From positions 563,227-621,864 of the forward strand of contig DEQW01000001.1 of NCBI GenBank assembly GCA_002360635.1: a stretch of DNA of 58,638 bases, written 5' to 3'. The stretch comes from Flavobacteriaceae bacterium UBA3356. GTDB taxonomy: Bacteria; Bacteroidota; Bacteroidia; Flavobacteriales; Flavobacteriaceae. Of the stretch, positions 40,678 to 49,524 are shown piece by piece. How positions within the stretch are numbered: the stretch's first letter is position 1; every line of letters starts with the position of its first letter. A model generated the notes under the pieces. That model had not been told where the DNA came from. It saw nothing but the letters and a program-made list of their open reading frames with translations, and searched no databases. The position numbers were made by a program, and so were the translations under genes.

Positions 40678-42356
40678 TATTTTTCTGAAATTTCAAGTTC
40701 TACGGAATTAATGATTCTGTCTTTTACATCTTCAGCAAAACGACCATCGTCTTCTTGATATACCACTAAAACTTGCTGTATTCCGCCTTTTTGGGCAAAT
40801 AATAATAACTCATAGTTACTGGCTTTTTTCAATACTTTATCATCGGACACCTGCACATTAAATTTACCATATGCTTTTAATCCAGTGATTCCTTTTTGGG
40901 TTTCAAAGCTTTCACGCTTTACGAGCATATTTTTAGCACCTCTTTTCTCAAGATTTGTCAAAGCTTCGTCCATTAATGCTTCTAAATCGGCACTTGCTTG
41001 TCCTTTTTGTTGTCCTTGGGTGGATTGCTTAAGCATCATCGTATTTAACCAAACGTACAACGGATCGGTAATTTCGCCTTCCGTAAATACGCTTGCATTG
41101 GCAACTCGTATGCTTTCTGATTCAGGTATTTCAATATCGGTTCGAACTAAAACTTCTGGGGTTTCTATGATGATAGCCGGATCTCCATATTCACTCTTTA
41201 TCCAACGGTTTTCGGCCAACTCACGTATTTCGTTACCAATTACAAAGTCTTTAAGGTTATCAAAACCTTTTACACCTCCATAAACAGCACCAGCAATAAG
41301 AGCAACCACCAATAGACCCAAGGCACCATATGCCCATTTTTTACGGACACGTTTTTTTCGTTGTGCTTCTTGGTATTCGGCATTTTCTTGAAGTTCTTCT
41401 TCGGTTGGTTCTGGGATTACCTCTTTCGTCTCATTTATTATTTCTTCAATGGTTTTACGATCGGTAGAAGCCTGCCCTTCAGCTTGGTACATTTTGGCAA
41501 ATTTTACCAAATCGGCTCGTTTTAAAATAGCATCGAGTCTTCGGATGGTTTCATTACTGAATTCAAAATTACCTGAATCTTTATGCAGCTGTAAACGAGC
41601 AATTAATTCATCTGAAGTACTTTCCAAAGCGGTTTCATCTACCTCGCGGTCTAAATACCGTTTTACAATTTCAGTTAAATGCGAGTAATATTCCTTTGGT
41701 TTATTTTCCTTTAAATAGGTAGAGCTATCAAGGGTGTGCAAGGCTGTAATTGCTTCTTCATAGGGCGGCAACTGTTCCTCTTTGGCGTCTTTTAATTTTT
41801 TTCTTCGGAATAAAATATATCCTACAATCGCTGAAATGATAACGATCGGAATAAGCCACAATAACAATGTTTTAAGATCTAAAGGCGGCTCATCAACCTC
41901 TATAGCAGGTTTTATATCAAACATCTTCTGTTTGGTCGTATCGACAGCAACATCACGAACTTCGACTGAAACAGAATCGGTTCCAAATCGCTTATCGTTA
42001 ATAATCACTTGTTGTTGCGGAATTGTATAACGACCCGAATCGAATTGTGTAAGACCGTATTTTTTAATCAATCGATATTTGGCCTGCTCAAAAGTGGTAT
42101 CGATTTTATACGATTCGATTACCTCTAAAGGTGTGAAGGTCTGACCTTCGGGAAAAACCACCAAATCAGTTGAATCTGCTTCCACCTGAATACTATAAAC
42201 AATCTCTTCGCCAATTTTAATGGAAGTAGAATCTACCGAAGAGATCACTTGAGCTTCGGCAAAAAAAGTAACTAGAAAAAAGAAAAAAGAAGCGAAAAAA
42301 TATCGCTGCTTAGTTTTCAAAAACAAGTATGTTATATTTTTTTTATTCTCTTTCAT
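40677..42356 (-). CDS. Uncharacterised 559-aa membrane protein of the aerotolerance operon
   Basis: A two-span membrane protein. A long basic N-terminus (about 1-18) precedes a signal-like helix (YFFASFFFFLVTFFAEAQ). A short periplasmic beta domain follows (about 38-150, VISSVDSTSIKIGEEIVYSIQVEADS). The next helix is at about 163-185, then a helical cytoplasmic-like part (LTEIVKRYLDREVDETALESTSDELIARLQL), a helix near 345-365 (YGALGLLVVALIAGAVYGG), and a C-terminal domain of 190 residues. The first half resembles BatD and DUF4381-type proteins. No named family for the second half is known to me. It sits between the DUF58 gene and batA, with a one-base overlap to batA. Confidence 0.85.
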   Translation of the reverse strand: MKENKKNITYLFLKTKQRYFFASFFFFLVTFFAEAQVISSVDSTSIKIGEEIVYSIQVEADSTDLVVFPEGQTFTPLEVIESYKIDTTFEQAKYRLIKKYGLTQFDSGRYTIPQQQVIINDKRFGTDSVSVEVRDVAVDTTKQKMFDIKPAIEVDEPPLDLKTLLLWLIPIVIISAIVGYILFRRKKLKDAKEEQLPPYEEAITALHTLDSSTYLKENKPKEYYSHLTEIVKRYLDREVDETALESTSDELIARLQLHKDSGNFEFSNETIRRLDAILKRADLVKFAKMYQAEGQASTDRKTIEEIINETKEVIPEPTEEELQENAEYQEAQRKKRVRKKWAYGALGLLVVALIAGAVYGGVKGFDNLKDFVIGNEIRELAENRWIKSEYGDPAIIIETPEVLVRTDIEIPESESIRVANASVFTEGEITDPLYVWLNTMMLKQSTQGQQKGQASADLEALMDEALTNLEKRGAKNMLVKRESFETQKGITGLKAYGKFNVQVSDDKVLKKASNYELLLFAQKGGIQQVLVVYQEDDGRFAEDVKDRIINSVELEISEK

Positions 42357-42362
42357 TATAAT

Positions 42363-43229
42363 TTATGCTCTGTGTTTAAAATAACCCAGTAATTTTTTTA
42401 CGTAGCTTTCATCCACGCGGCAGCTAAATGCGCCGGCACCACTTTTAGTGAAAGATTCTTGGAAATAATCCACACGTTCTCTGTAGTACTTGTTATAATT
42501 TGTTCTAACAGACTTTGAATTGGTATTCACCAACATAAGTTCACCCGTTTCAGAATCTTGCATTTGCACCATTCCTAAATTCGGGATTTCCTCTTCGCGT
42601 TTATCATACACCCGAATTCCTGTTACGTCATGCTTTCTAGCTACAATCCGCAGCGTGTCTTTATAATTATCTGTAATAAAGTCGGAAAGCACAAAAACGA
42701 TGGCTTTCTTTTTCATTACGTTGGTTAAATATTTTAAAGCTTGCGATAAATCGGTTTTTTCACTTTTTGGTTGGAATTCCAATAATTCCCGAATTAAGCG
42801 TAATACGTGTGATTTTCCTTTTTTCGGTGGAATAAAAAGCTCTATTTCATCTGAAAAAAGAATCAATCCTATTTTGTCATTATTTTGAAGTGCCGAAAAA
42901 GCAAGCGTTGCAGCGATTTCAGTAATAATCTCATTTTTAAACTGTGAATCTGTTCCGAAGAATTCAGAGCCACTAATATCTGCAATAAGCATTAAAGTAA
43001 GCTCGCGTTCTTCTTCAAAAACTTTTACAAAAGGTTCGTTATATCGAGCGGTAACGTTCCAGTCAATACTTCGAACATCATCGCCAAATTGATATTGGCG
43101 CACTTCGCTAAAAGTCATCCCGCGACCTTTAAACGTACTATGATATTCGCCACCAAAAACGTGGTCGCTTAACCGACGCGTTTTGATTTCGATTTTTCGT
43201 ACTTTTTTAAGAAGTTCTTTTGTATCCAT
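42363..43229 (-). CDS. DUF58 domain protein
   Basis: A 288-residue soluble protein. It has the DUF58 signature in its first half (GRGMTFSEVRQYQFGDDVRSIDWNVTARYNEPFVKVFEEERELTLMLIADISGSEFF) and a VWA-like continuation (VFVLSDFITDNY, VRIVARKHDVTGIRVYD). I start at ATG 43229 (MDTKELLKK) rather than the TTG-type start at 43244. DUF58 proteins usually work beside MoxR ATPases, here encoded upstream. A heptamer array lies between the two genes. Confidence 0.92.
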   Translation of the reverse strand: MDTKELLKKVRKIEIKTRRLSDHVFGGEYHSTFKGRGMTFSEVRQYQFGDDVRSIDWNVTARYNEPFVKVFEEERELTLMLIADISGSEFFGTDSQFKNEIITEIAATLAFSALQNNDKIGLILFSDEIELFIPPKKGKSHVLRLIRELLEFQPKSEKTDLSQALKYLTNVMKKKAIVFVLSDFITDNYKDTLRIVARKHDVTGIRVYDKREEEIPNLGMVQMQDSETGELMLVNTNSKSVRTNYNKYYRERVDYFQESFTKSGAGAFSCRVDESYVKKLLGYFKHRA

Positions 43230-43290
43230 TATTCCAGTAGTCAATATTCAATAAAAGTGGGGCAGTAAAAAACAGTAGTCAGACAACAAA

Positions 43291-43322
43291 ACTGCATACT
43301 GACCACTGCTTACTGCGTACTG
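43291..43322. repeat. Degenerate heptamer tandem array (period 7)
   Basis: ACTG occurs at 43291, 43298, 43305, 43312 and 43319, exactly seven bases apart. On the minus strand this reads CAGTnnn five times (CAGTACG, CAGTAAG, CAGTGGT, CAGTATG, CAGTTTT). It starts three bases after the MoxR stop and runs toward the DUF58 gene. Partial matches (CAGTAGTCAG) continue nearby at 43272-43283. Confidence 0.85.
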
Positions 43323-43325
43323 TTT

Positions 43326-44330
43326 TTATGGTACCTCGATTACATTTACAATTTTGTTAATGATATCTTCTGAAGTAATGTTTTCTGCTTCTGCTTCGTA
43401 GGTAATTCCAATACGGTGTCTTAGTACATCGTGAACCACGGCGCGAACATCTTCTGGAATTACGTAACCTCTCTGCTTGATAAACGCATAACATTTTGAA
43501 GCGATTGCCAAGTTGATACTTCCACGTGGGGAAGCACCGAAGCCAATAAGATGTTTTAAATCGTCCAGCTTATAGTTTTCAGGATTACGGGTAGCAAAGA
43601 TGATATCTAGAATATATTGTTCTATTTTTTCGTCCATATAAACTTCCCGAACGGCTTGCTGTGCACGTAAAATTTGTTCGATAGTAACAACCGGGTTTAC
43701 TTTCTCAAAAGCGCCTTTTAAGTTTTGACGGATAATGAGTTGCTCTTCGGCTATTTTTGGGTAGTTTATAACTGTTTTAAGCATAAAACGGTCAACCTGA
43801 GCTTCTGGTAAAGGGTATGTTCCCTCTTGTTCAATTGGGTTTTGAGTTGCCATTACCAAAAATGGCTTATCTAAAACAAATGTTTCTTCGCCAATGGTTA
43901 CCTGCTTTTCTTGCATCGCCTCTAAAAGAGCAGATTGCACTTTAGCTGGCGCACGGTTAATCTCATCTGCCAATACAAAATTGGCAAAAATAGGACCTTT
44001 TTTAATGCTGAAATCATTCACCTTCATGTTGTAGATCATCGTACCAACAACATCGGCTGGAAGTAAATCTGGAGTAAACTGAATCCGGCTAAAGCTTCCG
44101 TGTACCGCTTTTGAAAGCGTATTAATGGCTAATGTTTTTGCCAAACCAGGAACACCTTCAAGAAGAATGTGTCCTTGGCCTAAAAGACCAATAAGCAATC
44201 GCTCGACCATATGTTTTTGGCCTACGATTACTTTATTCATTTCCATGGAAAGGATGTTTACAAATGCACTTTCCTTTTCAATTTTTTCATTTAGCGCGCC
44301 AATATCCAAGGCAGTATCTGTTTGATCCAT
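43326..44330 (-). CDS. moxR: MoxR family AAA+ ATPase
   Basis: A 334-residue AAA+ ATPase. Walker A GVPGLAKT at about 59-66, Walker B LADEINR near 115-121, the sensor region MATQNPIEQEGTYPLPEAQVDRF, and a C-terminal lid (GASPRGSINLAIASKCYAFIKQRGYVIPEDV). MoxR proteins act with VWA proteins to assemble or activate metal-containing or multi-subunit complexes. It is the first gene of the Bat operon. The 5' side has a TACAATTTG near-consensus -7 at about 44380-44388, with one extra spacer base. Confidence 0.94.
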   Translation of the reverse strand: MDQTDTALDIGALNEKIEKESAFVNILSMEMNKVIVGQKHMVERLLIGLLGQGHILLEGVPGLAKTLAINTLSKAVHGSFSRIQFTPDLLPADVVGTMIYNMKVNDFSIKKGPIFANFVLADEINRAPAKVQSALLEAMQEKQVTIGEETFVLDKPFLVMATQNPIEQEGTYPLPEAQVDRFMLKTVINYPKIAEEQLIIRQNLKGAFEKVNPVVTIEQILRAQQAVREVYMDEKIEQYILDIIFATRNPENYKLDDLKHLIGFGASPRGSINLAIASKCYAFIKQRGYVIPEDVRAVVHDVLRHRIGITYEAEAENITSEDIINKIVNVIEVP

Positions 44331-44442
44331 ACTTTAAAATTTCAAATAGTAAACGTTTCTATATACAGTCTCGCAAATTGTATATTTATTGCTAAAAAGG
44401 CTGTTAATAAAGGGTTAAAAAATTCATCTTAATAGACGACAC

Positions 44443-44480
44443 AAAAAAAGCACTGTTTCTTAAAATAAAGTTACAGTGCT
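44443..44480 (-). terminator. Terminator of the 44506 lipoprotein gene
   Basis: Minus-strand AGCACTGT (44480-44473) pairs with ACAGTGCT (44456-44449), with a 16-base AT-rich loop, and is followed by seven T. It lies 25 bases after the lipoprotein stop and upstream of moxR. Confidence 0.75.
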
Positions 44481-44505
44481 GTTAAAGTTTTATTGTTCCG
44501 TTTAA

Positions 44506-44922
44506 TTAATTGGAAGCTACTGTGATCGTACCCAAAGCGGTTACTTCACCTATACGTACTTCAACATTTTCAAAAGTTTGCTCGGGTAATTTATTTTCTT
44601 CGGTTTTTATTTTTACGGTATAATTTCCTTTTGGAAAACCTTTGATAAAAAATTCACCTACCTCATTTGTGGTTCCTGTAATTTTTTCTTCAGAATTTAT
44701 TGCTATAATGGAAACTTCAGAATTCGGGGCAATTACGCTTCCCATAATAGCACCGTCTTTTTTTGTGGTTTCAGTTTCTTTATTATTAGTAACTTCAGTT
44801 TTATTAGCTGAGTTTGAATTTGATGAATTATTATTTCCGCCAAATATGTTGTTGTTACTACTACAGCTAATAAATAAGGCTGTAACAGCAATTAATAAAC
44901 TTGTTTTTATGTAAGATTTCAT
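44506..44922 (-). CDS. Lipoprotein with carboxypeptidase-regulatory-like domain
   Basis: A 138-residue lipoprotein starting at ATG 44922. Lipobox ALFISCSS is followed by an asparagine/serine-rich linker (NNNIFGGNNNSSNSNSANK) and threonine/glutamate stretch. The rest (about 63-135) is a carboxypeptidase-regulatory/CNA-B-like beta sandwich: DGAIMGSVIAPNSEVSIIAI, then TNEVGEFFIKGFPKGNYTVKI. This domain is common in Bacteroidota surface proteins; it probably lies on the outer membrane. It is followed by its own terminator. Function unknown. Confidence 0.82.
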   Translation of the reverse strand: MKSYIKTSLLIAVTALFISCSSNNNIFGGNNNSSNSNSANKTEVTNNKETETTKKDGAIMGSVIAPNSEVSIIAINSEEKITGTTNEVGEFFIKGFPKGNYTVKIKTEENKLPEQTFENVEVRIGEVTALGTITVASN

Positions 44923-45064
44923 AGTTAATTGGTTTTTGGTTATTACCAATGTAGCTAGTTATCACGGCTCTTTCGGAAGAATTAACATTGATTAACTTGG
45001 CAATTAACCCTATCTTAACGTTGAAAAAAGCGACAGAAGTTTTACTTTTAATGAAAACTATAGA

Positions 45065-45826
45065 ATGAAAAATAAAACTGCCCTAATAACCGGTGCCACC
45101 TCAGGAATTGGTCGCGCTATTGCTAAAAACTTCGCTAACAATGGATTGCATGTCATTCTCTGCGGAAGAAGGCAAGAACGGTTGGATGCACTTCAAAAAG
45201 AGCTTTCAGAAATCACGAAAGTACACACGCTGAACTTTGACGTTCGAGATAAAAAAACGGTTTTTGAACAACTTCAAAACCTGCCGGAAGCTTTTTCAAA
45301 AATCGATATTTTAATAAACAATGCCGGAAATGCCCACGGAAAAGACCCAATTTATGAAGGAAACACCGATGATTGGGACGCGATGATTGATATTAATGTA
45401 AAAGGCCTGCTATACGTTACCAAAGCCGTTATTCCGCAGATGATCGATAGAAAATCTGGGCATATTATCAATATTGGTTCTACCGCCGGGAAAGAAGTCT
45501 ATCCAACCGGAAATGTCTACTGCGCCAGCAAACACGCCGTAGACGCCATAAACGAAGGCATGCGGTTAGACCTAAACGGAAAAGGCATAAAAATTGGTGC
45601 TATTAATCCGGGGTTAGTGGAGACTGAATTCAGTGAAGTGCGCTATAAAGGCGACACCGAAAAAGCCGATAAAGTTTATCAAGGTTACACGCCTTTGCAA
45701 CCGGAAGATATTGCTGACATAATTTGGTTTGCTGTAACCCGACCACCACATGTAAATATAGCCGATTTAACCGTGATGTGTTTAGACCAATCGTCGAGTA
45801 TGATAGTGAATAAGGCTTCGGTGTAA
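45065..45826 (+). CDS. YdfG-like SDR oxidoreductase
   Basis: A 253-residue short-chain dehydrogenase with TGATSGIG at about 9-16, NNAG at 85-88, the catalytic serine in NIGSTAG (about 137) and YCASK at 150-154. The CGRRQERL after beta-2 favours NADP(H). The C-terminal PLQPEDIADIIWFAVTRPPHVNIADLTVMCLDQ matches YdfG/serine-3-dehydrogenase proteins, which oxidise L-allo-threonine and related 3-hydroxy acids. The exact substrate is not certain. Followed by repeat locus C. Confidence 0.9.
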   Translation: MKNKTALITGATSGIGRAIAKNFANNGLHVILCGRRQERLDALQKELSEITKVHTLNFDVRDKKTVFEQLQNLPEAFSKIDILINNAGNAHGKDPIYEGNTDDWDAMIDINVKGLLYVTKAVIPQMIDRKSGHIINIGSTAGKEVYPTGNVYCASKHAVDAINEGMRLDLNGKGIKIGAINPGLVETEFSEVRYKGDTEKADKVYQGYTPLQPEDIADIIWFAVTRPPHVNIADLTVMCLDQSSSMIVNKASV

Positions 45827-45832
45827 TTTTGG

Positions 45833-45954
45833 CTTCGATACAATTTATTATCAAAATGTACCATTTTTGATATTAAATCACTCAGCCATCTTTAATGAAG
45901 AGAACAACGAAAGGTCCCTGAGTGATCCCGATGACAATCGGGATAGTATCGAAG
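45833..45954. repeat. Dispersed repeat locus C (nested inverted repeat)
   Basis: Outer arms CTTCGATAC (45833-45841) and GTATCGAAG (45946-45954) enclose inner arms ATCACTCAG (45877-45885) and CTGAGTGAT (45918-45926). A CCCGATGACAATCGGG hairpin (45927-45942) stands next to the right outer arm. It is the locus B plan in reverse orientation, with diverged arms, placed between two plus-strand genes. Confidence 0.82.
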
Positions 45955-46002
45955 GGCCGCCTTAAAAACTAAATAACATAAAAATCAATAACTTTTTTAC
46001 AA

Positions 46003-47139
46003 GTGATCAATAAACGACTTCTTATCAAAAACTTGCTCGCACACAATGACGAGAGCAGTTTCTATGATAAAAAGCGAAAGATTGATCTGGGCAGTAAAGA
46101 AGGAAAAGCCAAGTTTTTAAAACACATTTGCGCGCTGAGCAACAGCAACCCAAAAAACAACTCGTTTATCGTAGTGGGTGTGGAAGATGAAGCAAACGAA
46201 ATACGAGGCGTTGATTTTTTTGACGATAGCAAGCTTCAAAATTTAGTAAATGCTTACTTGACCAACGCGCCGTTAATTAGTTATGAAAATGTTATGTTTC
46301 CACATTTACCGCCAGATAAAGTAGTGGGATTAGTAACCATTCGCCCAACAGGGGAAATCACTTCGCTTCGTAAAAACATTTGGAAATATTGGGGCGGCAG
46401 CATTTTTCTTCGAGACGGAAGTATTTCGATGCCAAAGGATTTTGATATTGTAATAAAAGATGTGAATTCTGAAATTGTAAAGTCCATTGAAAACAAGGCG
46501 AAAAACAATATTGAACATACTTTGGACGGCGTGATCGATTTTATGAACAACCGCCACGACGAGCTCGAATCACACTACAAAGTTTTTAAAGAGCAATTTG
46601 TGGTTTGCTGGGCCGGAAATACCAAACAAGTTAAAAAAGACACCTATTATTCCCGGGTAGATATTGAGTTAATTAACGAGCAAGTACGTTTGTTTTATTC
46701 TGCTTTAGATGAAGTGACGATTGAAGTAACTGACAATTATTTTAAAACGATTGAATATGTAAGTTTAGGACTGAACAACCGCCAAGAACATTATCCGTTG
46801 GAAGAAGTGGTAATTACTTTTCAAGAAAATGGATCGTACAAAATCGACTCTAAAATGATTTTTGAACCGCCACGTTTCAACAAAAAAACGTTGCACCATA
46901 TTTACAATGCCAATAATGCATTGGTAAAAAAACTGAAAAAGAATGCCCGCCTTACCCCTTCCGAAGAAAAAGACCTACAAAACCTTCCAGAAACATATTT
47001 AATCTGTTATTTAAACGATTTTTCAGATGCAAAAGATAAATTACTAGAGACGAAGCCATACTTGAAAGAAACCAATGGAAGAGTTTATGAAGCCTATAAG
47101 GAATCGGTTAGGATATTGAGGAAGGTACGGTATAATTAA
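46003..47139 (+). CDS. AlbA_2/Schlafen-type putative nucleic-acid-binding protein
   Basis: A 378-residue protein starting at GTG 46003. Residues about 10-145 match the AlbA_2 (Schlafen-like) domain: ESSFYDKKRKIDLGSKEGKAKFLKHICALSNSNPKNNSFIVVGVEDEANEIRGVDFF. The E-x-x-x-K..K-x-x-A-x-x-N shape occurs but with a serine-spaced variant. VVGLVTIRP-x-GEITSLRKN and WKYWGGSIFLRDGSISMPKDFDI follow. The C-terminal half (about 165-378) is a separate helical/beta region I cannot name. Related domains act in RNA/DNA binding, regulators and some defence proteins. It is followed by the SPFH gene after 57 bases. Confidence 0.72.
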   Translation: MINKRLLIKNLLAHNDESSFYDKKRKIDLGSKEGKAKFLKHICALSNSNPKNNSFIVVGVEDEANEIRGVDFFDDSKLQNLVNAYLTNAPLISYENVMFPHLPPDKVVGLVTIRPTGEITSLRKNIWKYWGGSIFLRDGSISMPKDFDIVIKDVNSEIVKSIENKAKNNIEHTLDGVIDFMNNRHDELESHYKVFKEQFVVCWAGNTKQVKKDTYYSRVDIELINEQVRLFYSALDEVTIEVTDNYFKTIEYVSLGLNNRQEHYPLEEVVITFQENGSYKIDSKMIFEPPRFNKKTLHHIYNANNALVKKLKKNARLTPSEEKDLQNLPETYLICYLNDFSDAKDKLLETKPYLKETNGRVYEAYKESVRILRKVRYN

Positions 47140-47196
47140 TTTTCCGTTAAGCTAAATTTTATATCTTTAACTTTCAATTATTTAAACCAACAAAAA

Positions 47197-48336
47197 ATGG
47201 GCATATTCGACAAAATTAAAGAAAAACTGAGCCACGAATTTATAGACATCATCGAGTGGTTGGATTATACAGATGATACCATCTGTCATCGTTTTGAACG
47301 CTACCAAAACGAAATTAAAAACAATGCTAAGCTTATTGTTCGCGAAGGACAAACCGCTGTGTTTATAAACGAAGGACAATTAGCCGATGTTTTTGAGCCC
47401 GGAACCTACACGTTGAACACCAAAAACCTACCCATTTTAACTACCTTAAAAGGTTGGAAGTATGGTTTTGACAGCCCTTTTAAAGCGGAAGTTTATTTTG
47501 TAAATACTCATTTGTTCACCGATGAAAAATGGGGCACCAAAAACCCAATTACTTTAAATGATGATCGATTTGGTTTGGTTGAAATTCGAGCCTTCGGAAC
47601 ATACGCTTTTAGAATTAATGATCCCGGGAAATTTATAGTTGATATAGTTGGCACCGATAATAACTTTACCAATTTTGAGATAAACGAACACCTAAAAAGT
47701 CTCATTGCCACCCGCTTTACCGATACCGTTGGCGAAGCAAATCTTCCAATAGAACTCTACGCTGCTAACACCACAGAACTTTCTGAAACTTGTAAAGAAG
47801 TCATGAAACCTGAATTTGATAGCGTGGGAATTGGTCTGGAAAAATTCTTTATTGAAAATGTTTCTATGCCAGAAGACTTGAAAAAAGAGATTTTCGAGTA
47901 CAGCCGTATCGATAAATTGGATTTAGATAAACTGACCAAATTTAAAACTGCTAAAGCCATAGAAGCAGCCGCTGCCAACGAAGGCGGAACAGCCGGTGCC
48001 GGTATGGGAATGGGAATGGGCTTCGTCCTCGCACAACAAATGGGTGGTATGATGAACCCACAGATGGGTGGACAGCAACAAATGCAACAACCCCAACAAC
48101 AAGCAGGGAGTATGCCACCGCCTATGCCACAAGCGGTTCAATATTTTTACGCAAGCAACGGCCAACAAAACGGCCCTGTAGGTTTTGAGCAATTACGTGC
48201 TTTATTTGCCAATCGAACCGTAAACAAGGACACTTTAGTTTGGAAACAAGGCATGCAAAATTGGGTTGCACTTCAAGAGGTGGAAGAATTAAAAGCCTTT
48301 TTAGGAGGAAATACACCTCCACCAATTCCGGAATAA
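47197..48336 (+). CDS. SPFH-domain protein with C-terminal GYF-like domain
   Basis: A 379-residue protein. Residues about 30-245 are an SPFH/YdjI-like domain: NAKLIVREGQTAVFINEGQLADVFEPGTYTLNTKN, then VEIRAFGTYAFRINDPGKFI, and YAANTTELSETCKEVMKPEFDSVGIGLEKF. A glycine/methionine stretch (GAGMGMGMGF) and a QPQQQ-rich linker (about 263-312) lead to a C-terminal GYF_2-type domain (about 318-370: YFYASNGQQNGPVGFEQLRALF, WKQGMQNWVAL). No membrane helix, so attachment probably depends on a partner, perhaps the next gene. YdjI of Bacillus is a close analogue but carries a zinc ribbon instead of a GYF domain. Confidence 0.88.
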   Translation: MGIFDKIKEKLSHEFIDIIEWLDYTDDTICHRFERYQNEIKNNAKLIVREGQTAVFINEGQLADVFEPGTYTLNTKNLPILTTLKGWKYGFDSPFKAEVYFVNTHLFTDEKWGTKNPITLNDDRFGLVEIRAFGTYAFRINDPGKFIVDIVGTDNNFTNFEINEHLKSLIATRFTDTVGEANLPIELYAANTTELSETCKEVMKPEFDSVGIGLEKFFIENVSMPEDLKKEIFEYSRIDKLDLDKLTKFKTAKAIEAAAANEGGTAGAGMGMGMGFVLAQQMGGMMNPQMGGQQQMQQPQQQAGSMPPPMPQAVQYFYASNGQQNGPVGFEQLRALFANRTVNKDTLVWKQGMQNWVALQEVEELKAFLGGNTPPPIPE

Positions 48337-48347
48337 TTAATTTTCGG

Positions 48348-48413
48348 GACTTCGGCTCCGCTCAGCCGCCTATAATTAGACTTGATCCACGATGGCTGAG
48401 CGGAGCCGAAGTC
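48348..48413. repeat. Dispersed repeat locus D (perfect 20-bp inverted repeat)
   Basis: GACTTCGGCTCCGCTCAGCC at 48348-48367 is the exact reverse complement of GGCTGAGCGGAGCCGAAGTC at 48394-48413, with a 26-base loop. The second arm is identical to 436-455 in locus A. It lies between the SPFH gene and the zinc-ribbon gene, inside what otherwise looks like one transcript. Confidence 0.92.
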
Positions 48414-48432
48414 AGCCCTTTCAGAATAAAAC

Positions 48433-49524
48433 ATGCAACAACCCAAGCAACAAAAATCCGAACTCAAAAAATCCTGTGTTAATTGTGGGGCAGAACTTCG
48501 GTATGCGCCAGGCACGACGAATTTAAAGTGTGATTATTGCGGGCATACCCAAGAAATAGCCCCTTCCGAAAGTACATTTGAAGAGCTTGAACTAAAACCA
48601 TATTTAGAAAAGCTAGGCAGCCAATCTTATAGCGAGGAAATTACCATGTTGCAATGCAAAAGCTGTGGAGCCGAGCAACATATTGAAGAAAATTACAAGT
48701 CATTACATTGTGTCTACTGTGGATCGCCACTCATAATTGAAGATGCTAAAAAAGAATCCTGGATTTTACCAGGAGCAGTACTACCGTTTCAAATAAACCA
48801 AGGAAAAGCACATCAAATCTTCAAAAAATGGGTGAAAGGATTGTGGTTTGCCCCAAACGATTTAAAAAAAGCGGCCATCGACCCACAATTTACCAAAGGG
48901 CTTTACGCGCCGTATTGGACCTTCGATGCTCAATTGTATGCCGAGTATTCTGGGCAACGAGGGGAATATTATTATGTAACTAAAACAGTGGGCAGTGGAA
49001 AAAATAAACGTACCGTACGAGAAAGGCGTACCCGGTGGTATCCGGCTTCTGGAAATGTTTCAGGATTTGTAGACGATACCTTAATCAAGGCTTCAAAACA
49101 ACGCTCTGGAGTTATTCCTTCTAAGGTTGCTCATTGGAATTTAAAAGACCTACAGCCTTTTGACAGTAGTTTTTTAGCAGGTTTTGTGACAGAAAAATAT
49201 ACAATTCCGTTGCAAGATGGGCATTTAGGTGCCACTAAAGAAGCTCGAAATATAGCCGATAACTGGGCAAGACGAGATATTGGTGGGGATACGCAACGGG
49301 TACATTCTATCGATATGAAGTTAAGCGACGAAACCTTTAAGCACATTCTGCTTCCCGTTTATGTAAGTGCTTATAAATTTAAAGGCAAACGATACAACTT
49401 TTTTATTAATGGCCAGACCGGAGTCTTATCTGGAAAAAGACCGTACTCATTCTGGAAAATCTTCTTTTTTGTCCTCGGTATCCTTTTGATAATCGCTGCA
49501 ATTGTATATATTTCTAACTTATGA
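48433..49524 (+). CDS. Double zinc-ribbon protein with C-terminal membrane anchor (YdjG-like)
   Basis: A 363-residue protein. Two zinc ribbons are clear: C15-x2-C18 with C33-x2-C36, and C75-x2-C78 with C93-x2-C96. A beta-rich middle (about 110-330) includes APYWTFDAQLYAEYSGQRGEYY, a basic KTVGSGKNKRTVRERRTRW, and LLPVYVSAYKFKGKRYNFFINGQTG. A single membrane helix (about 341-361, IFFFVLGILLIIAAIVYI) ends it. This plan matches Bacillus YdjG, the membrane zinc-ribbon partner of the SPFH protein YdjI. It overlaps the phosphatase start by four bases (ATGA). The zinc ribbons face the cytoplasm if the tail anchor is normal. Confidence 0.82.
   Translation: MQQPKQQKSELKKSCVNCGAELRYAPGTTNLKCDYCGHTQEIAPSESTFEELELKPYLEKLGSQSYSEEITMLQCKSCGAEQHIEENYKSLHCVYCGSPLIIEDAKKESWILPGAVLPFQINQGKAHQIFKKWVKGLWFAPNDLKKAAIDPQFTKGLYAPYWTFDAQLYAEYSGQRGEYYYVTKTVGSGKNKRTVRERRTRWYPASGNVSGFVDDTLIKASKQRSGVIPSKVAHWNLKDLQPFDSSFLAGFVTEKYTIPLQDGHLGATKEARNIADNWARRDIGGDTQRVHSIDMKLSDETFKHILLPVYVSAYKFKGKRYNFFINGQTGVLSGKRPYSFWKIFFFVLGILLIIAAIVYISNL

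Noticed and set aside
39962..40711. 249-codon open frame antisense to batA, running past its start.
   Set aside because: The batA frame has a full VWA domain with MIDAS residues; the antisense product is serine/asparagine-rich with no recognisable domain.
43291..43322. Possible CRISPR-like repeats at the moxR-DUF58 gap.
   Set aside because: The unit is seven bases with no spacers, and no cas genes are present.
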